A DNA stretch of 9,954 nt from a bacterium (GCA_027622355.1 JAQBZT010000086.1:1-9954), one strand, 5' to 3'; counted from the stretch's first letter, positions 1 through 6,709 are shown. Made by a program: numbers and translations. Notes: generated by a model from the letters alone, not told the origin.

Positions 1-2087
1 GCAGCCACGGGCTGGCGGATGCCCGCCTCATCGCAGACCCGGCGGGAGAGAAGACCCACTGTTCCGATCTCGGCACCCTCCGAGAGAATGCCGGCCACTC
101 CCCCCGCCTCGAAAGCCGGCGGCGCGTCTTCCTTGGTGCGGAAAGAGAGGGCCGGAAGCCGCAGTGCCTCGGCGAGATACTCGAGAGCCCCCTTGAGGTC
201 GAACAGCGCGGGGAGAAGAAGCGTCTCCCCGCCGGGCACCGCCCCCGCCGGCCAGAGCGCGGGGGGAAATGTCTCCGTCAGGATCGCCGCCAGCCGCGCC
301 TCCTCCCGGGGCAGGGGGCCGCCCCCTCCCTTGTGGAAGGTCTGCCCGATCTCGAAAAGAAGCACTTCATCCAGCCCGCGGTTCAGGTTCAGGGCCGCAT
401 TGCCCAAAAGACCCGCGAGAAGGGTGGTCCGCATCACATCCATCTCGGCGCTCAGGGGATTTCGAAGCGGAACCACATCCGCCCCGCCCAGGCCGAGGCG
501 CTCCAGGGCGGCGCCGCTCACAAAGCTGTAATTGATCGCCTCATCAAAACCCGCGGCCACCATCGCCTCGCGGCCCTTCTCCTCCAGCTCCCTTCGCGGG
601 GAGGGCGGGGCCGGCGGGCGCGTCGTGGGCGGGAGGGTCGCGGCGAACTGATCGTATCCCTTCTGGCGGGCCACCTCCTCGATCAGATCGATCTCGCGCT
701 CGATGTCGGGCCGGAAGGTGGGTACCTCCACCACGTATTCGTCCTTGCCGGCGGCTTCGAGCTTCATCCCGAGGGCTTCGAGTTCCTTGCGGATCTCCCG
801 CTTCCCCACCTTCTCGCCCAGAAGGGCCGCAATCCGCCTGGTTCTGAGGCGCACGCGGGCGGGGCGTACCGGCTTCGGGTAGGCGTCCACCACACCGGGG
901 GCCACCTCGCCGCCCGCCGTCTGCCGGATAAGTTCGATCGCCCAATCGGCCGCCCGGCGCGTTCCGCCCGGGTCCACCCCCCGCTCGAAGCGGTAGGAGG
1001 CCTCGGAGTTCAGGCCGAGGCGCCGCCGGGTGCGCCGGATGGTGGCGGGCGCGAAGTACGCGCTCTCCAGAAGGATGTTCCGCGTCCCATCGCCGACCTC
1101 GGAGTTGAGACCGCCCATCACGCCGCCGATGGCCACCGGGCGCCGGGCGTCGCAGATCATCAAATCGCCCACGTCCATCTTCCGCTCCTGCCCATCGAGG
1201 GTGCTGAAGGGCCCGTCCACGGGCTCCCACGTGCGGACCACGATGCGCCCTTCGGCCAGCAGGCCCATGTCGAAGGCGTGCAGCGGCTGGCCGAGGCTGA
1301 ACATGACGTAGTTCGTTACATCCACCACGTTGTTGATGGGCCGCATCCCGGCGATCTTGAGCCTCTGCTGCATCCAGGCCGGAGAGGGACCGATCTTCAC
1401 CCCCCGGATAACACGGGCGATGTAGCGCGGGCACTTGTCCGCATCGCGGATTTCCACCGCGCACAGCTTCTCCGCGGAATCCGCACCCTCCTCGGCAACG
1501 GCCAGCTCGGGAATGCGCAGCGGCCGGCCCAAAATGGCGGCCGCCTCGCGCGCCACCCCGAGAACGGAGAGGCAGTCGGCCCGGTTGGGGGTGATGCCGA
1601 TCTCAAAGACACTGGTGTCGAGGCCGAGCGCGGCGGCGGCGGAAGAACCCACCGGCGGGGCACCCTCCAGCACGAGGATGCCGCCGTGATCCTCGCCGAT
1701 CTCAAGCTCGCGGGCCGAGCAGATCATCCCCTCGCTGGTTTCCCCGCGGATTTTGGCCTCTTTGATCTGCTGGCCGTCCGGGAGCCTCACCCCGGGGCGG
1801 GCGAGAACGATGCGCTGGCCGGCCGCCACGTTGGGCGCGCCGCAGACCACCCGCCGCTCCCGAAGTCCGTCATGGACCCGGCAGAGCTTGAGCCGGTCGG
1901 CACCCGGATGGGCCTCGGCGGTGAGCACCTCACCCACGACAAAACCCTTCAGGCGCTCTCCGGGCTGATCGAGCCCCTCGACCTCGAGCCCCGCCATCGT
2001 GAGGCGCTCGGCAAGCTGCCCGGCGAGGCCCGGCGCCTTGGGATCGATCTCAACGAAATCGGCTATCCAGTCCAGACTGACGCGCAT
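1..2087 (-). CDS. pheT: Phenylalanine-tRNA ligase beta subunit, partial (3' end beyond left edge)
   Basis: This is the beta subunit of the cytoplasmic alpha2-beta2 phenylalanyl-tRNA synthetase, which charges tRNA-Phe and hydrolyses mischarged Tyr-tRNA-Phe. The frame is open from the ATG at 2087 to the window edge, giving about 695 residues. Families are near 790-800, so roughly the last 100 residues (the ferredoxin-fold anticodon-binding domain) are off-window. The N-terminus reads MRVSLDWIADFV, with LTMAGLEVEGLD following. An EMAP/OB-type tRNA-binding domain spans about residues 42-148 (GEVLTAEAHPGADRLK, VCGAPN, SEGMICS). ITPNRADCLSVLGVARE follows. The B3/B4 editing domain shows VVDVTNYVMFSLGQPLHAFD (256-271, His270) and GLNSEASYRFERGVDP (from 358). 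The B5 domain shows FRPDIEREIDLIEEVAR (from 458). The synthetase-like core has NPLSAEMDVMRTTLLAGLL (from 543). The start is set by a GGGAGGAG ribosome-binding site 4 nt upstream. It begins 21 bp after pheS and is surely cotranscribed with it. I checked the frame in nearly every 60-base line and saw no frameshift. Confidence 0.97.
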   Translation of the reverse strand, partial: MRVSLDWIADFVEIDPKAPGLAGQLAERLTMAGLEVEGLDQPGERLKGFVVGEVLTAEAHPGADRLKLCRVHDGLRERRVVCGAPNVAAGQRIVLARPGVRLPDGQQIKEAKIRGETSEGMICSARELEIGEDHGGILVLEGAPPVGSSAAAALGLDTSVFEIGITPNRADCLSVLGVAREAAAILGRPLRIPELAVAEEGADSAEKLCAVEIRDADKCPRYIARVIRGVKIGPSPAWMQQRLKIAGMRPINNVVDVTNYVMFSLGQPLHAFDMGLLAEGRIVVRTWEPVDGPFSTLDGQERKMDVGDLMICDARRPVAIGGVMGGLNSEVGDGTRNILLESAYFAPATIRRTRRRLGLNSEASYRFERGVDPGGTRRAADWAIELIRQTAGGEVAPGVVDAYPKPVRPARVRLRTRRIAALLGEKVGKREIRKELEALGMKLEAAGKDEYVVEVPTFRPDIEREIDLIEEVARQKGYDQFAATLPPTTRPPAPPSPRRELEEKGREAMVAAGFDEAINYSFVSGAALERLGLGGADVVPLRNPLSAEMDVMRTTLLAGLLGNAALNLNRGLDEVLLFEIGQTFHKGGGGPLPREEARLAAILTETFPPALWPAGAVPGGETLLLPALFDLKGALEYLAEALRLPALSFRTKEDAPPAFEAGGVAGILSEGAEIGTVGLLSRRVCDEAGIRQPVA

Positions 2088-2108
2088 GGCGCTCCTCCCG
2101 CTCTCCGC

Positions 2109-3200
2109 CTAAAACTGCCGGAGCATGCGGATGTCGTTTTCGAAGAAAAGCCGGATGTCGCTGATGCCGTAGCGGAGCATGGCCACCCGCTCCACCCCCA
2201 GACCCCAAGCGAAGCCGCTCCACTCCTCGGGATCGTAGCCCACCGCCTCGAGCACCGCCGGGTCCACCATTCCCGCCCCGAGCACCTCCATCCACGCCCC
2301 GCCGTTCATCCACTCGCAGGAGATATCCACCTCGGCGCTCGGCTCGGTGAAGGGAAAGAAACTCGGCCGCAGACGCACCCGGAACTCGGGCCCGAAGAGG
2401 GCCTCCACGAACGCCTGAAGCGTTCCCTTCAGGTCCGTGAAGCTCACCCCGCGATCCACATAGAGGCCCTCGACCTGATGGAACATCGGCGAGTGCGTCA
2501 CGTCCGCATCGCAGCGGAACACCTTGCCGGGCGCAATCACTTTCACCGGCGGCGGCTGCTTTTCCATGATGCGGATCTGGACGGGTGAGGTGTGGGTCCG
2601 AAGGAGTACATCGTCCGAAACGTAAAAAGTGTCCTGCATGTCGCGGGCGGGGTGATCCTTCGGGATGTTGAGGGCCTCGAAATTGTAGTAGTCGAGTTCC
2701 ACCTCGGGCCCTTCGGCGACGGAGTAGCCGAGGCGGGTCAGGACAGAGATGATCTCGTCCATCGTCTGCACGATGGGGTGGCGGTGGCCGCGCCGCGGGC
2801 GCCTCCCGGGGACGGTGAGGTCGATCCGGGGGCTAGCCGGCCCCGCGGCCGCCCCGGCCTGAAAAGCGCCCGACGCGATCTCCACCGCTTCGAAAAGATA
2901 GGTCTTCCCCCCGCGCTCGGTGAGATGGGGGGCGAGCACTTCCTGGAGCCCCGCCGGCCCTCCATCCTTGATGGCGGCGACGCCTTTTTCGATAAGGTCC
3001 CGCAGGTTATTCGCCAGGGGGCCGACCGTGCGCTTCTCCTCGGGGGAGAGATCCTTCAGGCCGCGCATTACCTCGGTCAGCAGGCCGCTTTTTCTTCCCA
3101 GAAAGCGCAGGCGGACTTCCTCGGCCGCATCTGCGTTCCGTGCCGCGCCGAGCGCCGCCGCCGCCTCTCGGAACAATTCCTGAAGATTGGTTTCACTCAT
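2109..3200 (-). CDS. pheS: Phenylalanine-tRNA ligase alpha subunit
   Basis: This is the catalytic class II subunit of phenylalanyl-tRNA synthetase, which forms Phe-AMP and transfers Phe to tRNA-Phe as an alpha2-beta2 tetramer with PheT. It has 363 residues, against 327 in E. coli. An N-terminal coiled-coil arm covers about residues 1-85 (RLRFLGRKSGLLTEVMRGLKDLSPEEKR). The catalytic domain starts near IDLTVPGRR (126). Visible motifs are NFEALNIPKDHPARDMQDTF (173-192), LLRTHTSPVQIR (199-210), the motif 2 region FFPFTEPSAEVDI (281-293) holding the two Phe residues that line the amino-acid pocket, and motif 3 GFAWGLGVERVAMLRYG (329-345). Ala331 matches the pocket Ala that is Ala294 in E. coli. 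The extra length is mostly one in-frame insertion of about 30 residues at roughly 90-121, between the arm and the catalytic domain. The ATG at 3200 has no strong ribosome-binding site, but the protein start fits the family. An intrinsic terminator lies just upstream, so expression depends on read-through or on a promoter I cannot identify. Confidence 0.97.
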   Translation of the reverse strand: MSETNLQELFREAAAALGAARNADAAEEVRLRFLGRKSGLLTEVMRGLKDLSPEEKRTVGPLANNLRDLIEKGVAAIKDGGPAGLQEVLAPHLTERGGKTYLFEAVEIASGAFQAGAAAGPASPRIDLTVPGRRPRRGHRHPIVQTMDEIISVLTRLGYSVAEGPEVELDYYNFEALNIPKDHPARDMQDTFYVSDDVLLRTHTSPVQIRIMEKQPPPVKVIAPGKVFRCDADVTHSPMFHQVEGLYVDRGVSFTDLKGTLQAFVEALFGPEFRVRLRPSFFPFTEPSAEVDISCEWMNGGAWMEVLGAGMVDPAVLEAVGYDPEEWSGFAWGLGVERVAMLRYGISDIRLFFENDIRMLRQF

Positions 3201-3239
3201 GACTTTGACCGGGGCGAGAGGGGCATCTGGAAAATCCCG

Positions 3240-3271
3240 AAAAAAAAGCTCCGCCCAAGATGGCGGAGCTT
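3240..3271 (-). terminator. Rho-independent terminator between rplT and pheS
   Basis: Read on the minus strand, a perfect 10-bp stem AAGCTCCGCC / GGCGGAGCTT (3271-3262 and 3255-3246) closes a 6-nt loop and runs straight into a tract of eight T (3247-3240). The hairpin starts 22 nt after the rplT stop codon. On the plus strand the hairpin is not followed by a T run, so it acts only on minus-strand transcripts. It would end the thrS-infC-rpmI-rplT message. In E. coli the same position holds an attenuator controlled by the Phe-rich leader peptide PheM. Here there is no room for a leader peptide between the rplT stop and the hairpin, so control by that mechanism is not supported. Confidence 0.88.
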
Positions 3272-3293
3272 GATGATAACACCGATTGGCGTG

Positions 3294-3647
3294 CTAGCTC
3301 TGCGCCCGGGCTAACTCGACGAGCTGGGCAAACGCGGGCGGATCGGCAACCGCCAGATCGGCCAGCATCTTCCGGTTCACCTCGATGCCCGCTTGTTTGA
3401 GCCCATGCACGAAGGTGCTGTAGTTCATCCCGAGCACCCGGACAGCCGCATTGATGCGGACGGCCCACAGGCGGCGGAACTCGCGCTTTCGCACCCGGCG
3501 ATCGCGGGTGGCATAGGCCAGCGCCCGCAGGACGGTTTCTTTGGCCGAGCGGTACCGCTTGGAGCGGGCGCCGCGGTAGCCCTTGGCCGATTTCAGCAGC
3601 CGGCGGTGGCGGGTTCTTCCGGCGGGTTTGCCCGTGGAACGAGGCAT
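3294..3647 (-). CDS. rplT: 50S ribosomal protein L20
   Basis: L20 is an early-assembly protein of the large ribosomal subunit that binds 23S rRNA. In several bacteria it also represses its own operon by binding mRNA. At 117 residues it has the family length. It shows the basic, extended N-terminal half (RTRHRRLLKSAKGYRGARSK, then YRSAKETVLRALAYATRDRR) and the conserved block REFRRLWAVRINAAVR followed by LGMNYSTFVHGLKQAGIEVN and RKMLADLAV. The ATG at 3647 is preceded by AGGAG about 10 nt upstream. It follows rpmI after an unusually long 143-bp gap that may hold its own promoter, and it is followed by an intrinsic terminator. Confidence 0.98.
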   Translation of the reverse strand: MPRSTGKPAGRTRHRRLLKSAKGYRGARSKRYRSAKETVLRALAYATRDRRVRKREFRRLWAVRINAAVRVLGMNYSTFVHGLKQAGIEVNRKMLADLAVADPPAFAQLVELARAQS

Positions 3648-3664
3648 TTTTTCTTATCTCCTGC

Positions 3665-3680
3665 TGTCTGAGTGTCTGAG
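3665..3680. repeat. Tandem duplication of an 8-bp unit
   Basis: The octamer TGTCTGAG occurs twice in direct succession (3665-3672 and 3673-3680), which reads as CTCAGACA twice on the coding strand. It lies in the rplT leader, just upstream of the ribosome-binding site. It is probably a simple slippage duplication. Confidence 0.8.
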
Positions 3681-3736
3681 GACACGGGGCGGCCGCCATC
3701 CCTCACGGGAGAGGGAGCCGCTTTTCAAAGGCCCGG

Positions 3737-3765
3737 AATATACCCGCCTGCGGGGAAGCCTGCAA
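3737..3765 (-). promoter_or_regulatory. Possible sigma70-type promoter for rplT
   Basis: On the minus strand TTGCAG (3765-3760) is followed after exactly 17 bp by TATATT (3742-3737), a 5-of-6 match to the -10 consensus with a weak 3-of-6 match at -35. A perfect 5-bp inverted repeat CCCGC/GCGGG with a 2-nt centre fills the spacer next to the -10 box (3743-3754). A start near 3730 would give an rplT message with a leader of about 80 nt. The weak -35 and GC-rich setting make this tentative. Confidence 0.35.
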
Positions 3766-3790
3766 CCCCGCCGGAGGGGGCGCTCATCCC

Positions 3791-3988
3791 CTAAAGATAG
3801 GGGAGAAGGCGCTTGACCAGGGCGTGATCGGCGCTTGAGACGATAAGTCCCTGGCGCAAATTGCGCTTCCGTTTCCGGGTCTTTTTGGTCAGGATATGGC
3901 GGTGAAAAGCCTGATTTCGCTTGATTTTCCCGCTTCCCGTCACCTTGAAGCGCTTGGCCGCCCCCCGGTTGCTCTTCAGCTTCGGCAT
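3791..3988 (-). CDS. rpmI: 50S ribosomal protein L35
   Basis: L35 is a small basic protein of the large ribosomal subunit. The 65-residue product has the family length and shows the hallmark MPKLKSNRGAAKRFKVTGSG start, the KRNQAFHRHILTKKTRKRKR core and the VKRLLPYL end. The ATG at 3988 is preceded by AAGGA with good spacing, and this site overlaps the last codons and stop of infC. The genes are 14 bp apart, so rpmI is cotranscribed with infC and probably translationally coupled to it. Confidence 0.98.
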   Translation of the reverse strand: MPKLKSNRGAAKRFKVTGSGKIKRNQAFHRHILTKKTRKRKRNLRQGLIVSSADHALVKRLLPYL

Positions 3989-4002
3989 CTTCTTATCCTT
4001 CC

Positions 4003-4707
4003 TTAGGATTCGGGGGTATCGACCCCGGGTGAATCTGACGCGCTATCTTCCACAGATGCCTGGGCTTTTTCAAGTGCCTCCGCCATTGGCGCCTTCAATT
4101 CCCCGTCCTGCGGAACCTCCTCCTTCGGGGGCTTCTCTCCGCTTCCGCTCGGGAATTTCCCGGGTTTTGGGGCAAGAATCATCACCATGTTGCGGCCCTC
4201 GAGCTTGGGCGCCTGCTCGATGTCCGCGATTTCCATCAACTCGTTGGAGAGCCGATCGAGCAATTTCCGTCCGAGGTCGGGGTGGGTCACTTCACGGCCC
4301 CGGAACATGATCGTCACCTTCGCCTTGTTCCCATCGTGGAGGAATCGCTCGGCGTGCCGTTTCTTGAAGTCGTAGTCGTGGTCATCGATTTTCACCCGCA
4401 TCTTCACTTCCTTGACTTCCACCACCTTCTGGCGCTTGCGGGCGTCGTGGGCTTTCTTCTGCTGGACGTACTTGTAGCGCCCGTAATCCATGATCTTGCA
4501 CACGGGCGGATCGGCGTTGGGGGACACCTCGACCAGATCGAACCCACGGCCATCTGCCGCCGCCAGGGCTTCTTCGATTGGCAGCACCCCCAGCTGCTCG
4601 CCATCCTCGTCAATGACGCGAACCTGCGGCACGCGAATTTCCTCGTTTGCGCGCGGACCCTTCGGCTGCGGCCGCGTATCGCGCCCGCCACGGGAGCGCA
4701 AAACCAT
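4003..4707 (-). CDS. infC: Translation initiation factor IF-3
   Basis: IF-3 binds the 30S subunit, blocks premature 50S joining and proofreads the start codon and initiator tRNA. The product has 234 residues, against 180 in E. coli. The N-terminal domain holds NEEIRVPQVRVIDEDGEQLG (21-40), the signature VSPNADPPVCKIMDYGRYKY (61-80) and the lysine/arginine-rich linker (84-94). The C-terminal domain runs through VTIMFRGREVTHPDLG (131-146) to GRNMVMILAPKPGK (171-184). About 50 further residues form a Pro/Glu/Ser-rich, net acidic, probably unstructured tail. I chose the ATG at 4707 because GGGGAGGG, spanning the thrS stop region, sits a few bases upstream, and thrS ends only one base before it. 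The frame stays open further upstream, but that stretch overlaps the thrS coding region and is a shadow. In E. coli infC starts with AUU, which underlies its autoregulation. Here the start is a normal ATG. Confidence 0.96.
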   Translation of the reverse strand: MVLRSRGGRDTRPQPKGPRANEEIRVPQVRVIDEDGEQLGVLPIEEALAAADGRGFDLVEVSPNADPPVCKIMDYGRYKYVQQKKAHDARKRQKVVEVKEVKMRVKIDDHDYDFKKRHAERFLHDGNKAKVTIMFRGREVTHPDLGRKLLDRLSNELMEIADIEQAPKLEGRNMVMILAPKPGKFPSGSGEKPPKEEVPQDGELKAPMAEALEKAQASVEDSASDSPGVDTPES

Positions 4708-4708
4708 A

Positions 4709-6583
4709 TTATCCCTCCCCAGGAATGAAGGCGCGGACATCAATGTCCGCGCGAATCCGCCGGACCGCTTCATCGAGCGGAACGGCACCCATGTCCCCCA
4801 CGCCGCGCACCCGCAGCGCCACCTGACCCTGTTCGGCTTCGCGGGCACCGACAACCAGCATGTAGGGGACTTTCTCGACCTGTGCTTCGCGTATCTTGTA
4901 GCCGATCTTTTCGTTCCGGAAATCGCCCTCGGTGCGGAAACCCTCTGCCACCAGGCGCGCGAGCGCCTCCCTCGCAAAGGGAAGCTGCGCATCCGTTATC
5001 GTCATCACGCGGGCCTGCACCGGCGCGAGCCAGGTCGGAAACGCCCCGGCGTAATGCTCCACCAGGCCGCCCACGAACCGCTCCATCGAGCCCAGCACCG
5101 TCCGGTGGATCATCACCACCTTGTGCCGCTCGCCGTCGGCGCCGACGTAATTGATGTCGAAGCGCTTGGGGAGGTTGAAGTCGAACTGGATGGTGGGACC
5201 CTGCCAGCCGCGCCCGAGGGCGTCGTGCATCTTGATGTCGATCTTCGGGCCGTAAAAAGCCGCCTCCCCTTCGATGCGCTTGTAGGCGATGCCCTTCTTC
5301 TCGAGCGCCCTGCGGAGGGCTTCCACGGCGGCGGCCCAGTCCTCCGGCTCGCCGGCGTACTTGCTGAAATCGGCCGGGTCGTGCACCGAGAGCTCGGTGC
5401 TGAAATTCTCGTAGCCGAAGGTTTTCATCATGAAATGGGCCAGATCGATAACGCCGATCACTTCCTCCTCGGCCTGTTCGAGGGTGCAGAAGATGTGGGC
5501 ATCGTCCTGGGTGAAGCCCCGGACGCGGAGCATCCCGTGAAGCGCGCCGCTCCGCTCATAGCGGTAGACCGTCCCGAGCTCGGCCAGCCGGTAGGGCAGA
5601 TCGCGGTAGCTGTGGGTGTGCTGCTGGTAGATGAGGATGTGGCCCGGGCAGTTCATCGGCTTGAGCACGTACTCGTCCTCATCGATGTTCAGGACGTACA
5701 TGCTCTCCCGGTAAAAGTCGTAGTGGCCCGAGGTGCGGAAAAGAACGTCCCGGGCGATGTGCGGGATGGAGCAGAGTTGATAGCCGCGCTTGACGTGCTC
5801 ATCTTCCCAGAAGCGCTCGATCGTCTTCTTGACGATGGTCCCCTTGGGCTGCCAATAGATCAGCCCGCTGCCCGCCTTGTCGTCCACGAAAAAAAGATCG
5901 AGCTGCTTCCCCAGAACGCGGTGATCGCGGGCCTTGGCTTCCCCGAGACGCCGGAGATGTTCCTTGAGCGCTTCCTTGGTCGCGAACGCCGTCCCGTAGA
6001 TGCGCTGGAGCATCTTGTTTCTTTCATCGCCCCGCCAGTAGGCCCCCGCCACGTTGAGCAGCTTGAAGTGGCGCAACACCCCCGTCGAGGGGGCGTGCGG
6101 CCCGCGGCAAAGATCGACAAAATCGCCCTGCCGGTAGATCGAGAGGGCCTCGCTTTCGGGCAGATCGTTGATCATCTCGATCTTGTAGCTCTCCCCGCGT
6201 TCCTCGAAGAGCGAGAGCGCCGCGGGCCGGTCGAGATCCTCGCGCCGGATCGGCAGCTTCTTCTTGGCAATTTCCTTCATCCTCCCCTCGATCGCTTCCA
6301 GATCCTCGGGGATGAAGGGGCGCTCATAATCAATGTCGTAGTAAAAGCCGCTGTCGATTGGCGGACCGATGGTGAGCTGGGCGCCGGGGTAGAGCTCCCG
6401 CACCGCCTGGGCCATCAGGTGGGCGGTGCTGTGGCGCAGGATCTCGAGTCCCTCTTCCGATTCGGGGGAAACAAATTCGAGCCGGGTGTCTTTCGCGGAA
6501 GCACGATCCAGATCGACGAGTCGACCGTCCACCTTGACCGCAATCGCATCCTTGGGTGGATTCAAACTGGATTCAACAGTCAT
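4709..6583 (-). CDS. thrS: Threonine-tRNA ligase with a shortened N-terminal TGS domain
   Basis: This class II synthetase charges tRNA-Thr and clears Ser-tRNA-Thr with an N-terminal editing domain. It has 624 residues, against 642 in E. coli. The editing domain (N2) is intact: HSTAH (51-55) and DLCRGPH (157-163) supply the His/Cys cluster. The catalytic core carries the zinc ligands Cys312 (MNCPGH), His363 (QDDAHIFC) and His493 (MIHRTVLGS). Other core motifs are RTSGHYDFYRESMY (283-296) and a motif 2 region with YRYERSGALHGMLRVRGF (340-357). The C-terminal anticodon-binding domain follows from about 523, with EKIGYKIREAQ at 558-568. The N-terminus begins in the middle of a TGS domain: only the second half (DAIAVKVDGRLVDLD) is present, and the VTLPDG-type start is missing. 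The ATG at 6583 has no ribosome-binding site next to it. The good site AAAGAGGAG (6612-6620) lies about 28 nt upstream. No other ATG, GTG or TTG occurs in this frame before an in-frame stop upstream. Confidence 0.95.
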   Translation of the reverse strand: MTVESSLNPPKDAIAVKVDGRLVDLDRASAKDTRLEFVSPESEEGLEILRHSTAHLMAQAVRELYPGAQLTIGPPIDSGFYYDIDYERPFIPEDLEAIEGRMKEIAKKKLPIRREDLDRPAALSLFEERGESYKIEMINDLPESEALSIYRQGDFVDLCRGPHAPSTGVLRHFKLLNVAGAYWRGDERNKMLQRIYGTAFATKEALKEHLRRLGEAKARDHRVLGKQLDLFFVDDKAGSGLIYWQPKGTIVKKTIERFWEDEHVKRGYQLCSIPHIARDVLFRTSGHYDFYRESMYVLNIDEDEYVLKPMNCPGHILIYQQHTHSYRDLPYRLAELGTVYRYERSGALHGMLRVRGFTQDDAHIFCTLEQAEEEVIGVIDLAHFMMKTFGYENFSTELSVHDPADFSKYAGEPEDWAAAVEALRRALEKKGIAYKRIEGEAAFYGPKIDIKMHDALGRGWQGPTIQFDFNLPKRFDINYVGADGERHKVVMIHRTVLGSMERFVGGLVEHYAGAFPTWLAPVQARVMTITDAQLPFAREALARLVAEGFRTEGDFRNEKIGYKIREAQVEKVPYMLVVGAREAEQGQVALRVRGVGDMGAVPLDEAVRRIRADIDVRAFIPGEG

Positions 6584-6605
6584 AGAACCGGGCGCCTGGC
6601 ACCAA
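6573..6605 (-). other. Possible 10-codon upstream mini-ORF overlapping the thrS start
   Basis: The strong ribosome-binding site AAAGAGGAG is followed, 6 nt later, by TTG (6605) and directly by GTG (6602). This frame encodes LVPGARFYDC and stops at TGA (6575-6573), eight bases inside thrS. The thrS ATG (6583) lies within it in another frame. Ribosomes loaded at the good site could therefore terminate next to the thrS ATG and re-initiate there. It has no threonine codon, so it does not look like a classical attenuator peptide. It may also be a relic of an older thrS start. Confidence 0.25.
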
Positions 6606-6709
6606 TAAACGCTCCTCTTTCTTCCCGGACTTTCCAGAGTTCCAGAACGATGCAGTGGAGCTGAATATCGAAAGGAAAATCCAAATCACCCCGTCCCTTT
6701 CCTTTTTCG
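6584..6709 (-). promoter_or_regulatory. 126-nt region between tRNA-Val and thrS
   Basis: This region must act as the thrS 5' leader if transcription comes from the tRNA promoter. Just after the tRNA 3' end there is an 8-bp inverted repeat, AAAGGAAA / TTTCCTTT (6705-6698 and 6678-6671), with a 19-nt loop. It lacks a U-tract, so it is not a terminator. A near-repeat CTGGAACT / CTGGAAAG occurs mid-leader. The ribosome-binding site AAAGAGGAG is at 6620-6612. A small hairpin GGTG/CGCC (6603-6600 and 6594-6591, 5-nt loop) lies next to the thrS ATG. E. coli ThrRS represses its own mRNA by binding tRNA-Thr-like structures in its leader. I cannot show such an operator here. I see no separate promoter for thrS. 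Confidence 0.4.

Larger units (their letters stand above)
3648..3790 (-). other. 143-bp rpmI-rplT intergenic leader
   Basis: This non-coding gap separates two ribosomal protein genes that usually sit much closer together. On the minus strand it holds, in order, a possible sigma70-type promoter (listed separately), a small hairpin with 5-bp arms (GAGGG/CCCTC at 3711-3715 and 3700-3704, 6-nt loop), a perfect tandem duplication of the octamer CTCAGACA (3665-3680), and the rplT ribosome-binding site AGGAG. It has no U-tract hairpin, so nothing here would clearly stop transcription from rpmI. The structured part could serve as an L20 autoregulatory site, but I cannot show this. Confidence 0.5.

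Noticed and set aside
333..2588. A 751-codon plus-strand open frame opposite pheT and pheS
   Set aside because: It is exactly in register with the sense codons, so a stop needs TTA, CTA or TCA on the coding strand. These codons are rare in GC-rich genes. The product is His/Pro/Arg/Gly-rich with no recognisable domain.
3200..3296. A PheM-like leader peptide or T-box upstream of pheS
   Set aside because: There are only 22 nt between the rplT stop and the hairpin, and 39 nt from hairpin to pheS. No Phe-rich short frame or T-box-sized structure fits.
4708..4992. An infC start far upstream inside thrS (the frame is open to 4992)
   Set aside because: That stretch lies opposite conserved thrS codons in another frame and has no IF-3 similarity. 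The ATG at 4707 has an ideal ribosome-binding site.
4490..6664. A 724-codon plus-strand open frame opposite thrS
   Set aside because: It has the same in-register mirror relation to thrS codons. Real motifs lie on the minus strand, and the plus-strand product resembles no known protein.
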